Part shown: in pieces, positions 16,160 to 24,416 of the stretch
How positions within the stretch are numbered: the stretch's first letter is position 1
Layout of the letters: each line of letters opens with the position of its first letter
Assembly: GCA_016839605.1 (NCBI GenBank)
Contig: JAEOTX010000078.1
Span: 1-58,516, forward strand
Source: Candidatus Thorarchaeota archaeon
GTDB lineage: Archaea; Asgardarchaeota; Thorarchaeia; Thorarchaeales; Thorarchaeaceae
Direction of reading: 5' to 3'
Length of the DNA stretch: 58,516 nucleotides
Program-made: the position numbers and the translations under genes
Notes under the pieces: model-generated
Told to the model about the DNA's origin: nothing
Databases searched by the model: none
Seen by the model: only the letters and a program-made list of their open reading frames with translations

Positions 16160-16741
16160 TTACTCAGAAGGCAGGTCTCTAGATCTCTTGACCCGCTCCC
16201 GGGCAGCACTATATTCCAATGTATTCTCACGCTCCATTGCTCCACAATACTCGTCAGGAGTGCAGTAGTCCCATCCTCGGAGTGTCTTGCACCATGGAGC
16301 TGAACGTGCCTTGTAGAAGGGAGGATCGATAAGATTGGCCACGACGAGAAAGTCAGCAACGATTTTAATCGCATTATTCTTGAAGGCTTTCTGTATGCAA
16401 GGCGGAGCTCGTTCTACAATCCTTGAGTTAATTCTGAACAGTCGGAGCCAGAGAAGGCATTTTTTCGCAACATAGAGGAAATCACACTTTGGGCATAGAC
16501 TTGCATAAATTGAGAGTCGGCAAAATTCATCTCTACTATCCTTTGTCAACCCTGATTCACGCAGAAGGTGAAACTTGATGTCCACAAACCACTCTGGTGT
16601 GAAGGCACCAAACTCGTCTATGAATGATTGAAGCTCAGATTGAACTTCTTCTTCAGTCGAGTTCCAGGTATCCTCGGTAAGGAGTGGTTTTCGCTTCCTG
16701 TCAGACATCGAATATTCAATCTCATATCCTGCAAAGGTCAT
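16160..16741 (-). CDS. Cys-rich hypothetical protein
   Basis: A 193-residue protein with seven Cys, including a CPKC pair about residue 93, and many aromatic and basic residues. No family is recognised. It lies 110 bases upstream of the HD phosphohydrolase gene on the same strand and may share its transcript. It is divergent from the beta-propeller gene. Start ATG at 16741; a second Met at residue 12 is possible. Confidence 0.5.
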   Translation of the reverse strand: MTFAGYEIEYSMSDRKRKPLLTEDTWNSTEEEVQSELQSFIDEFGAFTPEWFVDIKFHLLRESGLTKDSRDEFCRLSIYASLCPKCDFLYVAKKCLLWLRLFRINSRIVERAPPCIQKAFKNNAIKIVADFLVVANLIDPPFYKARSAPWCKTLRGWDYCTPDEYCGAMERENTLEYSAARERVKRSRDLPSE

Positions 16742-16863
16742 CTTAAACGCATCAGTTGGAAAAGCAATTGACTATTCGGATTCGAAGCTTGTTGGAACAA
16801 CTCTTAAATCAGGTAAACGGAGCTTCAGCCTAATAGCGCCTCTTCTGATGAGGTCACTGCCAG

Positions 16864-17877
16864 ATGACCAAGCTTAGCTTACTAACCGAACATTCCTTCA
16901 AAGAGGGAGTCACATCACTCGAGATTGTAGACCTGACCAGCAGCGGAACAGAAAACGTTGTGGTATCCACTATGAATGGGGATCTCAGGGTCTTTGAGTT
17001 GACAAAAGGTAAGAAGCCAAAGCTAAAGGAAATAGCGAGGACAAGTGACCTCCCACCAGTAGCCGCATTGGATACGGGGGATGTTTTGGGGAATGGAGTT
17101 CCTGACTTTGTTGTAGCAGGACTCGATAATCAGCTCCGTCTACTTGTGTACATGGACAACAAACTGCAAGTGAAGAGCTCAACTCCTGTAGGAGCCATTC
17201 CAACTTCATTGGTGGTAGCCAATGTACTTAGTGACAAGAGTGCTGAAGTTATAGTATCTACAACTGACCAGGCCCTCAGGTGCTATGGATGGTTTGATGT
17301 GGTTTTGGACAAGTTAGCTCACAAAGTAGTAGATAATCCCGTCCTGTCTATGCGACGTTTGTCAATAGAAAACGTTCCGTACAGTAGATTTGTTTTTGGA
17401 GATGAAAATGGCAACATCTTCGTGTATCAGTATGCTGATGATAGACTTCATGAAGTATGGAGGATGAAGGTGGGAAAAGAGGTCTATCATATTGCTACTG
17501 GTAATATCGCAGGCGGAAGATATGACGAAATCGTTAGTGTTTCAGATAAACGCACAATTACACTCCTTAGAGTAGAACAACAGGCCCTTGACAAAGTCTT
17601 GTCAATCAAGGCTCCTGAGTCTGTGACAGCAGTGAGAATGGGCAGGATTCTTCAAGACACCCCAGCTGGACAGATTCTCCTGAGTTTGCAAGATTCCACG
17701 ATATTATTACTGGGTTTCAACGGGTTGGAACTGATTGAGCTTGCATCGCTTAGAACCGCTTCAAAATCTGCTGAGTCGCTGGTGGCTTTTGGCGATCTTA
17801 CTGGTGATTCAAGAAATGAAATTGTTCAGGCGATTGGGAATAAGGTCTATCTGATCAAGATTGATGACGAGGATTGA
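16864..17877 (+). CDS. Beta-propeller protein with FG-GAP/VCBS-like repeats
   Basis: A 337-residue protein made of about seven repeats of 45-50 residues with the pattern xxVxxGDLTGDSRNEIV, seen clearly as ALDTGDVLGNGVPDFVVAG, VANVLSDKSAEVIVST, ATGNIAGGRYDEIVSV and AFGDLTGDSRNEIVQA. This is the FG-GAP/VCBS blade found in integrin-alpha and BBS-type propellers. No signal peptide is present, so it should be cytosolic and serve as a protein-interaction platform. ATG start. The downstream gene is convergent with a 3-base gap. Confidence 0.75.
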   Translation: MTKLSLLTEHSFKEGVTSLEIVDLTSSGTENVVVSTMNGDLRVFELTKGKKPKLKEIARTSDLPPVAALDTGDVLGNGVPDFVVAGLDNQLRLLVYMDNKLQVKSSTPVGAIPTSLVVANVLSDKSAEVIVSTTDQALRCYGWFDVVLDKLAHKVVDNPVLSMRRLSIENVPYSRFVFGDENGNIFVYQYADDRLHEVWRMKVGKEVYHIATGNIAGGRYDEIVSVSDKRTITLLRVEQQALDKVLSIKAPESVTAVRMGRILQDTPAGQILLSLQDSTILLLGFNGLELIELASLRTASKSAESLVAFGDLTGDSRNEIVQAIGNKVYLIKIDDED

Positions 17878-17880
17878 GAA

Positions 17881-18372
17881 CTACAACTCAGGCATGAATA
17901 CTTCGTTTGGTTGGCGTACTTCAATCATTTTCACTGAAGTCTTGGACTTGATTCGAGGTACTACTTCAGTATCAAGCCAGTCCTTCACACTTGCTCGGGC
18001 CATCTCGATATTCTCAGCTTCTGCATTCATGTCGAACCTGATGAACAAATTGTAGGGCTCTCTCTCTGACACTTCCTTTTTGACCATCGCCCAGAAGGCT
18101 TTGGAGCCAGCTGGGATGTCGATTCGGCCAAGGATTTCTGACCAAGATTTGCCCTCTAATCTCTTTGACACTATCGCCAAATCCTTCAGTTCTGGTAGCT
18201 CCTTAAGAGCATCAAGCACCAGCTGACCAGAGGCCTTAGGGTCCTTGATCTCTTCGAACTCCGCTATCAGGTAATGATCTGCTCTAAACTTGGGCATGGG
18301 CAAAGGCTCCATCCAAATGATGAAGCCGCCTGTCTGCCCTCTGCTCTTAAGTATGATGGTCCTGCAGTTCAC
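17881..18372 (-). CDS. Hypothetical protein in lipid head-group operon
   Basis: A 163-residue soluble alpha/beta protein with no motif I can assign. Its start overlaps the end of the CDP-alcohol phosphatidyltransferase gene by 26 bases, which ties it to that operon. The ORF begins at 18372, but Met21 (MEPLPMPKF) would also remove the overlap. Paired segments LVLDALKELPELKDLAIV and a C-terminal strand rich in Val suggest a small ferredoxin-like or ACT-like fold; that is a guess. Confidence 0.6.
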   Translation of the reverse strand: MNCRTIILKSRGQTGGFIIWMEPLPMPKFRADHYLIAEFEEIKDPKASGQLVLDALKELPELKDLAIVSKRLEGKSWSEILGRIDIPAGSKAFWAMVKKEVSEREPYNLFIRFDMNAEAENIEMARASVKDWLDTEVVPRIKSKTSVKMIEVRQPNEVFMPEL

Positions 18373-18982
18373 CCTTAGGGCTGAGAAGCTCCCCTTTGTA
18401 GTGATGGAATCGGTAGGCTGCAGTACAGATACCCATGAGTGTGACTACCACAAGCCCCCAAATAACGAGACTCAATAATGAAAAGATGACTAGTGTTAGT
18501 AGACGTTCAGACCGTGCACCTAATCCTACATCAAGGTCCACCACTCCGAGACTCGCTGCGAGTGATCTGCTGTAGCTGGTCAACAGCCATCCGGTTATGC
18601 AGAGAAGTACCCAGAGCGGAACTGGAATTCCAAGGACTGATGTCGCCTCATAAGCTGCCGCGATGGCAAAGAGCAGGATTGCTTCAGAAACTTTGTCTAT
18701 GAAGGAGTCGGTGAGTGCACCTGCTTTTGATGTCAAACCACTCTCTCTTGCCACGACCCCATCCACACCATCAAGAAAGCCTACGAGAAACACAAGAAGT
18801 CCGTAAAGCATCGGCGAATTCATGATGGATAACACAAGAAAGGCAAGCAGTGACATCAGAATAGTGATGTAAGTAATTGAGTCAGGTTTCACGTTACGGT
18901 CTGCAAGTGGCTTTGCTGTTCTGGTGACCAAGCCTCTAAAAAGGCCCCTGACTCTGAATTTACTTGGTGAGATGTCATTCAC
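18347..18982 (-). CDS. CDP-alcohol phosphatidyltransferase (archaetidyl-inositol-phosphate synthase-like)
   Basis: An integral membrane enzyme of 211 residues that joins a CDP-activated lipid or alcohol to a polar acceptor, making phospholipid head groups. The diagnostic motif is intact: DGVDGVVAR, eight residues, then GALTDSFID, giving the four catalytic Asp. About six membrane segments are seen. It overlaps the upstream nucleotidyltransferase gene by 8 bases. In archaea this class includes archaetidylinositol-phosphate and archaetidylserine synthases; the acceptor is not determined by sequence. Confidence 0.88.
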   Translation of the reverse strand: MNDISPSKFRVRGLFRGLVTRTAKPLADRNVKPDSITYITILMSLLAFLVLSIMNSPMLYGLLVFLVGFLDGVDGVVARESGLTSKAGALTDSFIDKVSEAILLFAIAAAYEATSVLGIPVPLWVLLCITGWLLTSYSRSLAASLGVVDLDVGLGARSERLLTLVIFSLLSLVIWGLVVVTLMGICTAAYRFHHYKGELLSPKGELQDHHT

Positions 18983-20036
18983 TCTCCTCTATGATGATTT
19001 TCCTGCCATACACAATGGCATCATTAATGTGAGCTCCTGCGTTGACACGAGCTGATCCAAAAAGAATGCATCTTTCTAAGGTCACCTCACGGGCGAGCTC
19101 GGTGCCATGCTCCATACTCACTCCCGGGCCAACTCTACAGCTCTGTTCGATTCTGCAGGCAGGACCAATGAATGCAGGCCCCTCAATGCTCACTCCTGAT
19201 GTTATCAGGGTTCCTGATGGGAACTTAATCTCCTCGCCAATCTCGATGGTATCACCAGGAGGAACTACGATGCAGCCCTTGGCGGGTTCAACCTGTCCAT
19301 TGAGAATCATATTACTCGCGCCAAGAAGATCTGAAATGGAATCTATATCAAACCACACTCCATCTACAGTTGCTGCGTAGACATTCATCCGCTTGGAAAC
19401 CATCTCATTCAAGACGGCCACCACTGTCTTCTCCCCTGATTCATGAGCTGAGTGGAAGTGGCGAATTGCTTCCGAATTGATAGCCACAATCATGGCACTT
19501 CGATGCACATCATTATAATCCATCAGAGATGTACATATGCCAGAAACGCGACCGTCGTTCTGAACGTAAATCGGTGACCCATATCTCGAATCCAAAGAAG
19601 TACTGACGGTCACGGCGCGTGAGTCGCCTCCACGCTTGTGTTCCTTTATGAGCTGCTTCACGATGATAGGAGATACAACATAGTCCACGGGACATATTAG
19701 AAATGGCTCGGCATTGCAGCACTCGAGGACAGTGGATAGTGTATGAAGAGGCCCCTTCTCAAGTGAGGATACCTGAACCACTTCTAGGGGATAAGAATCG
19801 GCCAGGGTCAACAAGTGTTTCTTGAAAAGTTCACCTTTCCATCCAACGCCAATATGTATAGAACGCACACCAGACTTCACCAAGACCTCAAGAAGTCTGG
19901 CAATAATGGTCTTGCCTGCGATAGGGATGAGCCCTTTTGGTATGGAGTCACTAAGGACGCCCATTCGAGACCCACGGCCCGCAGCAAGAATTATGGCGTG
20001 AATGCCTATTCCTCCTCTCAGCCTTTCAAACAACAT
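18975..20036 (-). CDS. Sugar/polyol-phosphate nucleotidyltransferase with beta-helix tail
   Basis: A 353-residue enzyme. The N-terminal NTP-transferase domain carries LAAGRGSRMG (signature loop, about residues 17-26) and PKGLIPIAGK with the catalytic Lys. The C-terminal third is a left-handed beta-helix of hexapeptide repeats (IGPACRIEQSCRVGPG), as in mannose-1-phosphate guanylyltransferases. Its 8-base overlap with a CDP-alcohol phosphatidyltransferase suggests it makes a nucleotide-activated polyol, possibly CDP-inositol as in the IPCT enzymes of thermophiles. That role is inference from context. Confidence 0.85.
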   Translation of the reverse strand: MLFERLRGGIGIHAIILAAGRGSRMGVLSDSIPKGLIPIAGKTIIARLLEVLVKSGVRSIHIGVGWKGELFKKHLLTLADSYPLEVVQVSSLEKGPLHTLSTVLECCNAEPFLICPVDYVVSPIIVKQLIKEHKRGGDSRAVTVSTSLDSRYGSPIYVQNDGRVSGICTSLMDYNDVHRSAMIVAINSEAIRHFHSAHESGEKTVVAVLNEMVSKRMNVYAATVDGVWFDIDSISDLLGASNMILNGQVEPAKGCIVVPPGDTIEIGEEIKFPSGTLITSGVSIEGPAFIGPACRIEQSCRVGPGVSMEHGTELAREVTLERCILFGSARVNAGAHINDAIVYGRKIIIEESE

Positions 20037-20080
20037 GGTTCATATCAGTGTTTGTAGGGAAAAATGTGTGGTAACGTATC

Positions 20081-20779
20081 TTGACATCTAGAACCCTAAC
20101 AGTCAAGGATGAAAAGAGCTGCGATGATGTGATTCAAGAAGCAGTGAGAACTATTCAGGACGGTGGACTCGTTGTCTATCCCACAGATACTAGTTACGGT
20201 ATCGCATGTGACCCGATGCAGGAGCCCGCATTAGAGCGTTTGATATCAGTAAAGAAGAGAAACAAAGGGATTGGCGTGCCGCTTCTTTTCTCAGACATAC
20301 ATCAATGTGAGATGTATCATGATTTTGAGAGCCTCGAGAGAGTTTTAGCACGCCTCTTCTGGCCGGGTGCATTGACCTTGATTGTGACAACGAAGGACGC
20401 AATTCCAGCATACATCACTGGTGGTAGGGGATCTGCAGCTATAAGGGTTCCCGATCATTTCATACCTCGAAGGATTGCCAGAGAGTTGGGATTACCAATA
20501 GTTGGCACGAGTGCAAATTTGAGTGGCGGAGAGACCCCCTTTGAAGTATCTGCAGCAAAGAGGCAATTGGGAGATGGAGTGGACCTCTACATTGATGGGG
20601 GCCCATCGTCTGCAAAAGCCAACTCCACAATTCTTGGTGTAGAAGGAACAGAGGAGCCATTAAACATCAAGGTCTATCGAGAGGGAAGTCTGAGTGTAGA
20701 GAGGATAACAGATAGCCTTAGAATTGATTCGGATGCACTGCGATTTTGGACTAATCGTATCATCTATCCAGATATGTGA
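20081..20779 (+). CDS. sua5: Sua5/YrdC threonylcarbamoyl-AMP synthase
   Basis: Forms threonylcarbamoyl-adenylate from threonine, bicarbonate and ATP, the first step of tRNA t6A37 synthesis. GLVVYPTDTSYGIACDP is the family signature near residue 31, followed by the RNA/nucleotide-binding KKRNKGIGVPLLF, LFWPGALTLIV and VGTSANLSGG. At 232 residues it has the YrdC domain with a short tail and no full Sua5 domain. KGIGVPL departs from the usual KPL motif. Start TTG at 20081. The KEOPS gene cgi121 lies 560 bases downstream on the other strand. Confidence 0.92.
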   Translation: MTSRTLTVKDEKSCDDVIQEAVRTIQDGGLVVYPTDTSYGIACDPMQEPALERLISVKKRNKGIGVPLLFSDIHQCEMYHDFESLERVLARLFWPGALTLIVTTKDAIPAYITGGRGSAAIRVPDHFIPRRIARELGLPIVGTSANLSGGETPFEVSAAKRQLGDGVDLYIDGGPSSAKANSTILGVEGTEEPLNIKVYREGSLSVERITDSLRIDSDALRFWTNRIIYPDM

Positions 20780-21323
20780 GGCGAGTGGTCTGCATAACTA
20801 CAATCTTCTTGTGGGCTGCCCCAGAGAGAGGGAAAGAGCTGCAAGATCTGAGGTTCAATACTTCATTGGCGACCTCTTAGAAGACTCCGAACTCAAGGTA
20901 TATCGTACCCCAATCTCAGGCCTACTCGCTGCATTGACAACTCTAAATCCATTTGACGTGATTCATAGGCTGAGAGAGTTCGCCTTGGAGAACGCCTATC
21001 AATTCAGATTCGCAATACGTTTCACACCAATCGAAAGGTGTGTTTCCACATCATTAGAGGAGATAGTGAAGGCTACAGAGGAATTGAGTGCAAAGATAGA
21101 AGAAGATGATTCATTCAGAGTAACAGTGAGACGCCGTCATACAGACTTGGAGAATATGGAGGTTGTGACTGCGGCGGCGGCTGTGATTCCTAGACGAGTG
21201 GATTTGGACCAGCCAGACAAGACTGTATGGATAGAAATCGTAGGTGAGTGGACAGGGGTCTCTGTTCTCAATCAAAACGAGGACATTCTCTCAATCATGA
21301 CCATGCGAGATGACATGTATTAG
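20733..21323 (+). CDS. THUMP-domain RNA-binding protein (Tan1/THUMPD1-like)
   Basis: The sequence from NYNLLVGCPRERERAARSEV onward, with RFAIRFTPIERCVSTSLEE and VWIEIVGEWTGVSVL, matches the THUMP domain used to dock on the tRNA acceptor arm; stand-alone proteins of this size resemble Tan1, the adaptor for tRNA N4-acetylcytidine formation. Translation must begin inside the sua5 gene: no start codon occurs between the sua5 stop and the conserved domain. ATG 20733 is chosen over TTG 20724, giving a 47-base overlap and probable translational coupling. Confidence 0.75.
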   Translation: MHCDFGLIVSSIQICEASGLHNYNLLVGCPRERERAARSEVQYFIGDLLEDSELKVYRTPISGLLAALTTLNPFDVIHRLREFALENAYQFRFAIRFTPIERCVSTSLEEIVKATEELSAKIEEDDSFRVTVRRRHTDLENMEVVTAAAAVIPRRVDLDQPDKTVWIEIVGEWTGVSVLNQNEDILSIMTMRDDMY

Positions 21324-21333
21324 CCCCAAACTA

Positions 21334-21921
21334 CTACTCTAGGGCAACCATTGACACCCTGCTTGTCACACAGCCTGAAAGAGCATGATATCTTGCTTCA
21401 AGCGAGTCTGATGATGCGACTGCGGTGATTTCGGCTTCATTGATTCCAAAGTGCATCATTATGTATTGTAACCGTTCCTCTGTGGGAGCAAAAGGGCGCT
21501 GAACCGATGGCCCTAGCCTATCGACTATTTGATCAACATGACTCTTCAGATTCGATTCAGCCTTCGTCAAAACAACTGCAGCTACAGACTTACTCTCGTC
21601 AGTGACTCCTAGCTTTTCTAATGCAACTCCGATTTGATGCTGGCCTGATGCGTAGAGAAGAATTTCGACATCAAGATTTCTGGCGATGGAATAATTTCCC
21701 TTCCAAGCATTCAATGCATTCTGTGCTGCTGAGAGAAGGTGCTCTTCACCAGCTATAAGTGCGGAGTCAAGCAGTTGTACCGCAACGACTCCTTCAGCTT
21801 TCTCAGATGCTAGAGATATCATTGCATCCTTGTTCAAACCCTTAGCATTTCTGAGTTCCCCAATGCCTACATGAAAGACCTCGTCGCCATAAGTCAGGGT
21901 TTCAAGACGCACAGCAACCAC
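21334..21921 (-). CDS. cgi121: KEOPS complex subunit Cgi121
   Basis: The segment ARNLDVEILLYASGQHQIGVAL followed by KLGVTDESKSVAAVVL is the hallmark of Cgi121/TPRKB, the KEOPS subunit that binds the Bud32 kinase and tRNA during t6A transfer. Length 195 residues, slightly longer than the usual 150-175. It is convergent with the THUMP gene with a 10-base gap, and follows a phosphoribosyltransferase gene by 11 bases on its own strand. Pcc1, another KEOPS subunit, is encoded near 36.3 kb. Confidence 0.88.
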   Translation of the reverse strand: MVAVRLETLTYGDEVFHVGIGELRNAKGLNKDAMISLASEKAEGVVAVQLLDSALIAGEEHLLSAAQNALNAWKGNYSIARNLDVEILLYASGQHQIGVALEKLGVTDESKSVAAVVLTKAESNLKSHVDQIVDRLGPSVQRPFAPTEERLQYIMMHFGINEAEITAVASSDSLEARYHALSGCVTSRVSMVALE

Positions 21922-21932
21922 CGTTCTCCATT

Positions 21933-22514
21933 CTAGAGCCTCTTGATGAAATAGTCTGCAACCGTTGGTTCAAAACCAACCTCAAACACGAGCTTGCTGC
22001 GAATCTGCTTGAGATCCATAGAGGGATCTTCCTTCTTGAACACCTTCACTAAGGCGATGATTGACTCTCGCATCTCCCAAGGGTACACTGTCCAGCTCTT
22101 TGTCTGCACCATATAGAAATCTGGTTTCACTCGGGACCAAGGCTTCCAATGCAAGACTGCAGTCTTCACATCGCCTGCTCCCAGGGTTCTAACATGATCT
22201 ATTGCATAGTAGAGGCTGTCCCCGGTGTCCGCAACTTCATCTACCAACAAGATGCTTTTTCCTTTCATGGTCCCTGTGATTGGTTGCGTTATCTTTGGCT
22301 CACGGCCCTTTTTCGCTACATCACTATAGTACTCTATTCGGATATTCTGAAGGGTATCAGCATATAGTACATCAGAGAGGATACGAGCCGGTATCCAGCC
22401 GCCTCTTGCGATTCCAACCACTGCATTGGGCTTGAATCCGCTCTCAACAACACGCTCTGAAAGTCGAAGCGTGAGGTTGTACACGTCTTCCCAAGTTAGA
22501 ATTAGATACTCCAT
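21933..22514 (-). CDS. Phosphoribosyltransferase (purine/xanthine type)
   Basis: The PRPP-binding loop is SILLVDEVADTGDSL (about residues 100-114 of the ORF), preceded by the VVGIARGGWIPARIL loop, together typical of type I phosphoribosyltransferases of the Gpt/Hpt group in archaea. It would salvage a purine base with PRPP. The start at 22514 (MEYLILTWEDVY) is favoured by GGAG four bases upstream; the frame is open to 22532. It precedes cgi121 in a likely two-gene operon. Confidence 0.87.
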   Translation of the reverse strand: MEYLILTWEDVYNLTLRLSERVVESGFKPNAVVGIARGGWIPARILSDVLYADTLQNIRIEYYSDVAKKGREPKITQPITGTMKGKSILLVDEVADTGDSLYYAIDHVRTLGAGDVKTAVLHWKPWSRVKPDFYMVQTKSWTVYPWEMRESIIALVKVFKKEDPSMDLKQIRSKLVFEVGFEPTVADYFIKRL

Positions 22515-22641
22515 TCTACTCCATGACCCCACACGGGCTTTGGAACTCAGTGTGCTTCTTCCATATTAACAGTACTGCTGAGAGCGCGCTTAGCACAATG
22601 TAGATTTAGGACGAAAGACTCCTCAATCAGCGTGAGTAGCG

Positions 22642-23907
22642 ATGAAACCAGACATTGTGCTCTCCCACATCGGTCAGCTAGCTACGCTAGCAGGACATAG
22701 TGATGCTCCGAAGACAGGACAGAGCTTGCAGGAATTGTCTATAATTGAGGATGGGGCTGTTGCCATTAAGGATGGAAGGATCGTTTCGGTTGGCATGACC
22801 AATGAGGTCATGTCTAGCCTCAGCGAAGAGCCCGTTCTACCTCCAATCGAGTTTCCCAATATGCTAGCAATTCCTGGCTTCGTTGATAGCCATACGCATT
22901 TGGTATTCGGAGGTTCAAGAGAGAATGACTTCGCCATGAAGCTTGCTGGCAAAGGCTACATGGAGATACTAGAGGGTGGCGGAGGTATACTAAACACCCT
23001 GAAAGCGACGCGTTTAGCAACTCAAGATGAACTCAGATCCAATGCATTCTCGTATGCCGAGAGTATGCTAACTAGTGGGACTACAACAATCGAGGCTAAG
23101 AGTGGCTATGGGCTTGATGTCGAGAATGAGGTAAAAATGTTACAAGTTGTAGAAACATTGCGAAACAAGCTGCCTTCAGAGTTCGTTTCTACGTTCATGG
23201 GAGCTCATGCGATTCCTCCCGAGTATAAAGACAGGGTTGACAACTATGTCGAACTTGTGATTAATGATATGATTCCAACAATTGCAGAACATAAGCTGGC
23301 CGAGTTTTGTGATGTTTTCTGCGAAGAGGGCGTATTCAGTGTCGAGCAGTCAAGAGAGATTCTCAATGCAGCACAAGACAAGGGTATGAAGCTGAAGGTT
23401 CATGCAGATGAGATAGTTCAACTAGGAGGCGCCGGTCTTGCAGCAGAGGTTGGAGCGATATCTGCAGATCACCTCTTGAGGTCCTCCGATGATGATTTAG
23501 AAGCTATGGCTAAAGCTGGAACCATAGCTACCCTACTTCCTGGGACTGCCTTTAGTCTCGATACTGAGTATGCAAATGCTCGCAAGATGATAGAGATGGA
23601 ACTTCCAGTGGCACTTGCCACAGACTTCAACCCAAATTGCGCAAACGAGTCTATGTTCTTCACAATAGCTCTGGCATGTTACAAGATGAAGATGCATCCT
23701 AGAGAAGCAATCTCAGCGGCTACGATAAACGGAGCACATGCTCTAAGCAGGAGTGAGGTGGTGGGAAGCATAGAACCTGGGAAGCGTGCAGATATCCTGA
23801 TATTGGACTGTCCTAATCCAGAGTATCTTTCTTGGAGGTTCGGGATTAATCTTGTACACACAGTCGTGGTAAATGGACAGGTTGTGCATACCAAGCTTGG
23901 ACCTTAG
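22642..23907 (+). CDS. hutI: Imidazolonepropionase
   Basis: Third step of histidine degradation: opens 4-imidazolone-5-propanoate to formiminoglutamate. The amidohydrolase metal pair is H84/H86 in SHTHLVFGG; AKSGYGL, FMGAHAIPPEY, the His of LKVHADEI and the Asp of ATDFNPNC complete the active site. Length 421 residues is normal. It is on the opposite strand to hutH and hutU, separated from them by a metalloregulator gene. Its last bases TTAG overlap the stop of that regulator. Confidence 0.96.
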   Translation: MKPDIVLSHIGQLATLAGHSDAPKTGQSLQELSIIEDGAVAIKDGRIVSVGMTNEVMSSLSEEPVLPPIEFPNMLAIPGFVDSHTHLVFGGSRENDFAMKLAGKGYMEILEGGGGILNTLKATRLATQDELRSNAFSYAESMLTSGTTTIEAKSGYGLDVENEVKMLQVVETLRNKLPSEFVSTFMGAHAIPPEYKDRVDNYVELVINDMIPTIAEHKLAEFCDVFCEEGVFSVEQSREILNAAQDKGMKLKVHADEIVQLGGAGLAAEVGAISADHLLRSSDDDLEAMAKAGTIATLLPGTAFSLDTEYANARKMIEMELPVALATDFNPNCANESMFFTIALACYKMKMHPREAISAATINGAHALSRSEVVGSIEPGKRADILILDCPNPEYLSWRFGINLVHTVVVNGQVVHTKLGP

Positions 23908-24371
23908 GAAAGACATTCTTCAGAACGAGTTCCTGATTCTTGGTATTCCTTAAAATGTTCTAGCCATTTTGGGCTCTTTGGTGCAGACTTTACCCAATCC
24001 ACGAATTGAGTGAGCTTCTCTACCGTTTCAGGGTTGGCGATATGCTCGAATTCGCACGCATCGTCATCCGCAATCGTTTCATCAATTCCAATCATGCAGA
24101 AAAACCACTTGAGAGTCTTGTGCGCCCGATCAAGTTTTTCTGCAATCTCCTCTCCCTTGGGTGTAAGACTGACGCTACGATAACGCTCGTAGTTCACTAG
24201 TCCAATTTTCTTGAGCCTTTGAAGAACATATGTGACACTAGGAGCCTTTACTCCTCTCATCTCAGCTATGTCAGTTACACTTGCGGAGCCATGTTCTTGC
24301 TGTAACTCATATATCGATTCTAGGTACTGCTCCATTGCTTTTGTCAGACCTTTCAAGACTCCTTCACACAT
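23904..24371 (-). CDS. DtxR/MntR-family metalloregulator
   Basis: A 155-residue repressor with an N-terminal winged helix (MEQYLESIYELQQEHG, SVTDIAEMRGVKAPSVTYVLQRL) followed by the helical dimerisation and metal-binding domain containing AHKTLKWFF and DDACEFEH. The family senses iron or manganese. No SH3-like third domain is present, as in MntR. It ends within the last four bases of hutI, convergently, and sits 45 bases from the hutH stop on its own strand; a regulatory link to histidine use is not implied. Confidence 0.9.
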   Translation of the reverse strand: MCEGVLKGLTKAMEQYLESIYELQQEHGSASVTDIAEMRGVKAPSVTYVLQRLKKIGLVNYERYRSVSLTPKGEEIAEKLDRAHKTLKWFFCMIGIDETIADDDACEFEHIANPETVEKLTQFVDWVKSAPKSPKWLEHFKEYQESGTRSEECLS

Positions 24372-24416
24372 CCCTAGATACTTGAAAGACAGATAAAGCT
24401 TGATAATTGACCGGTT

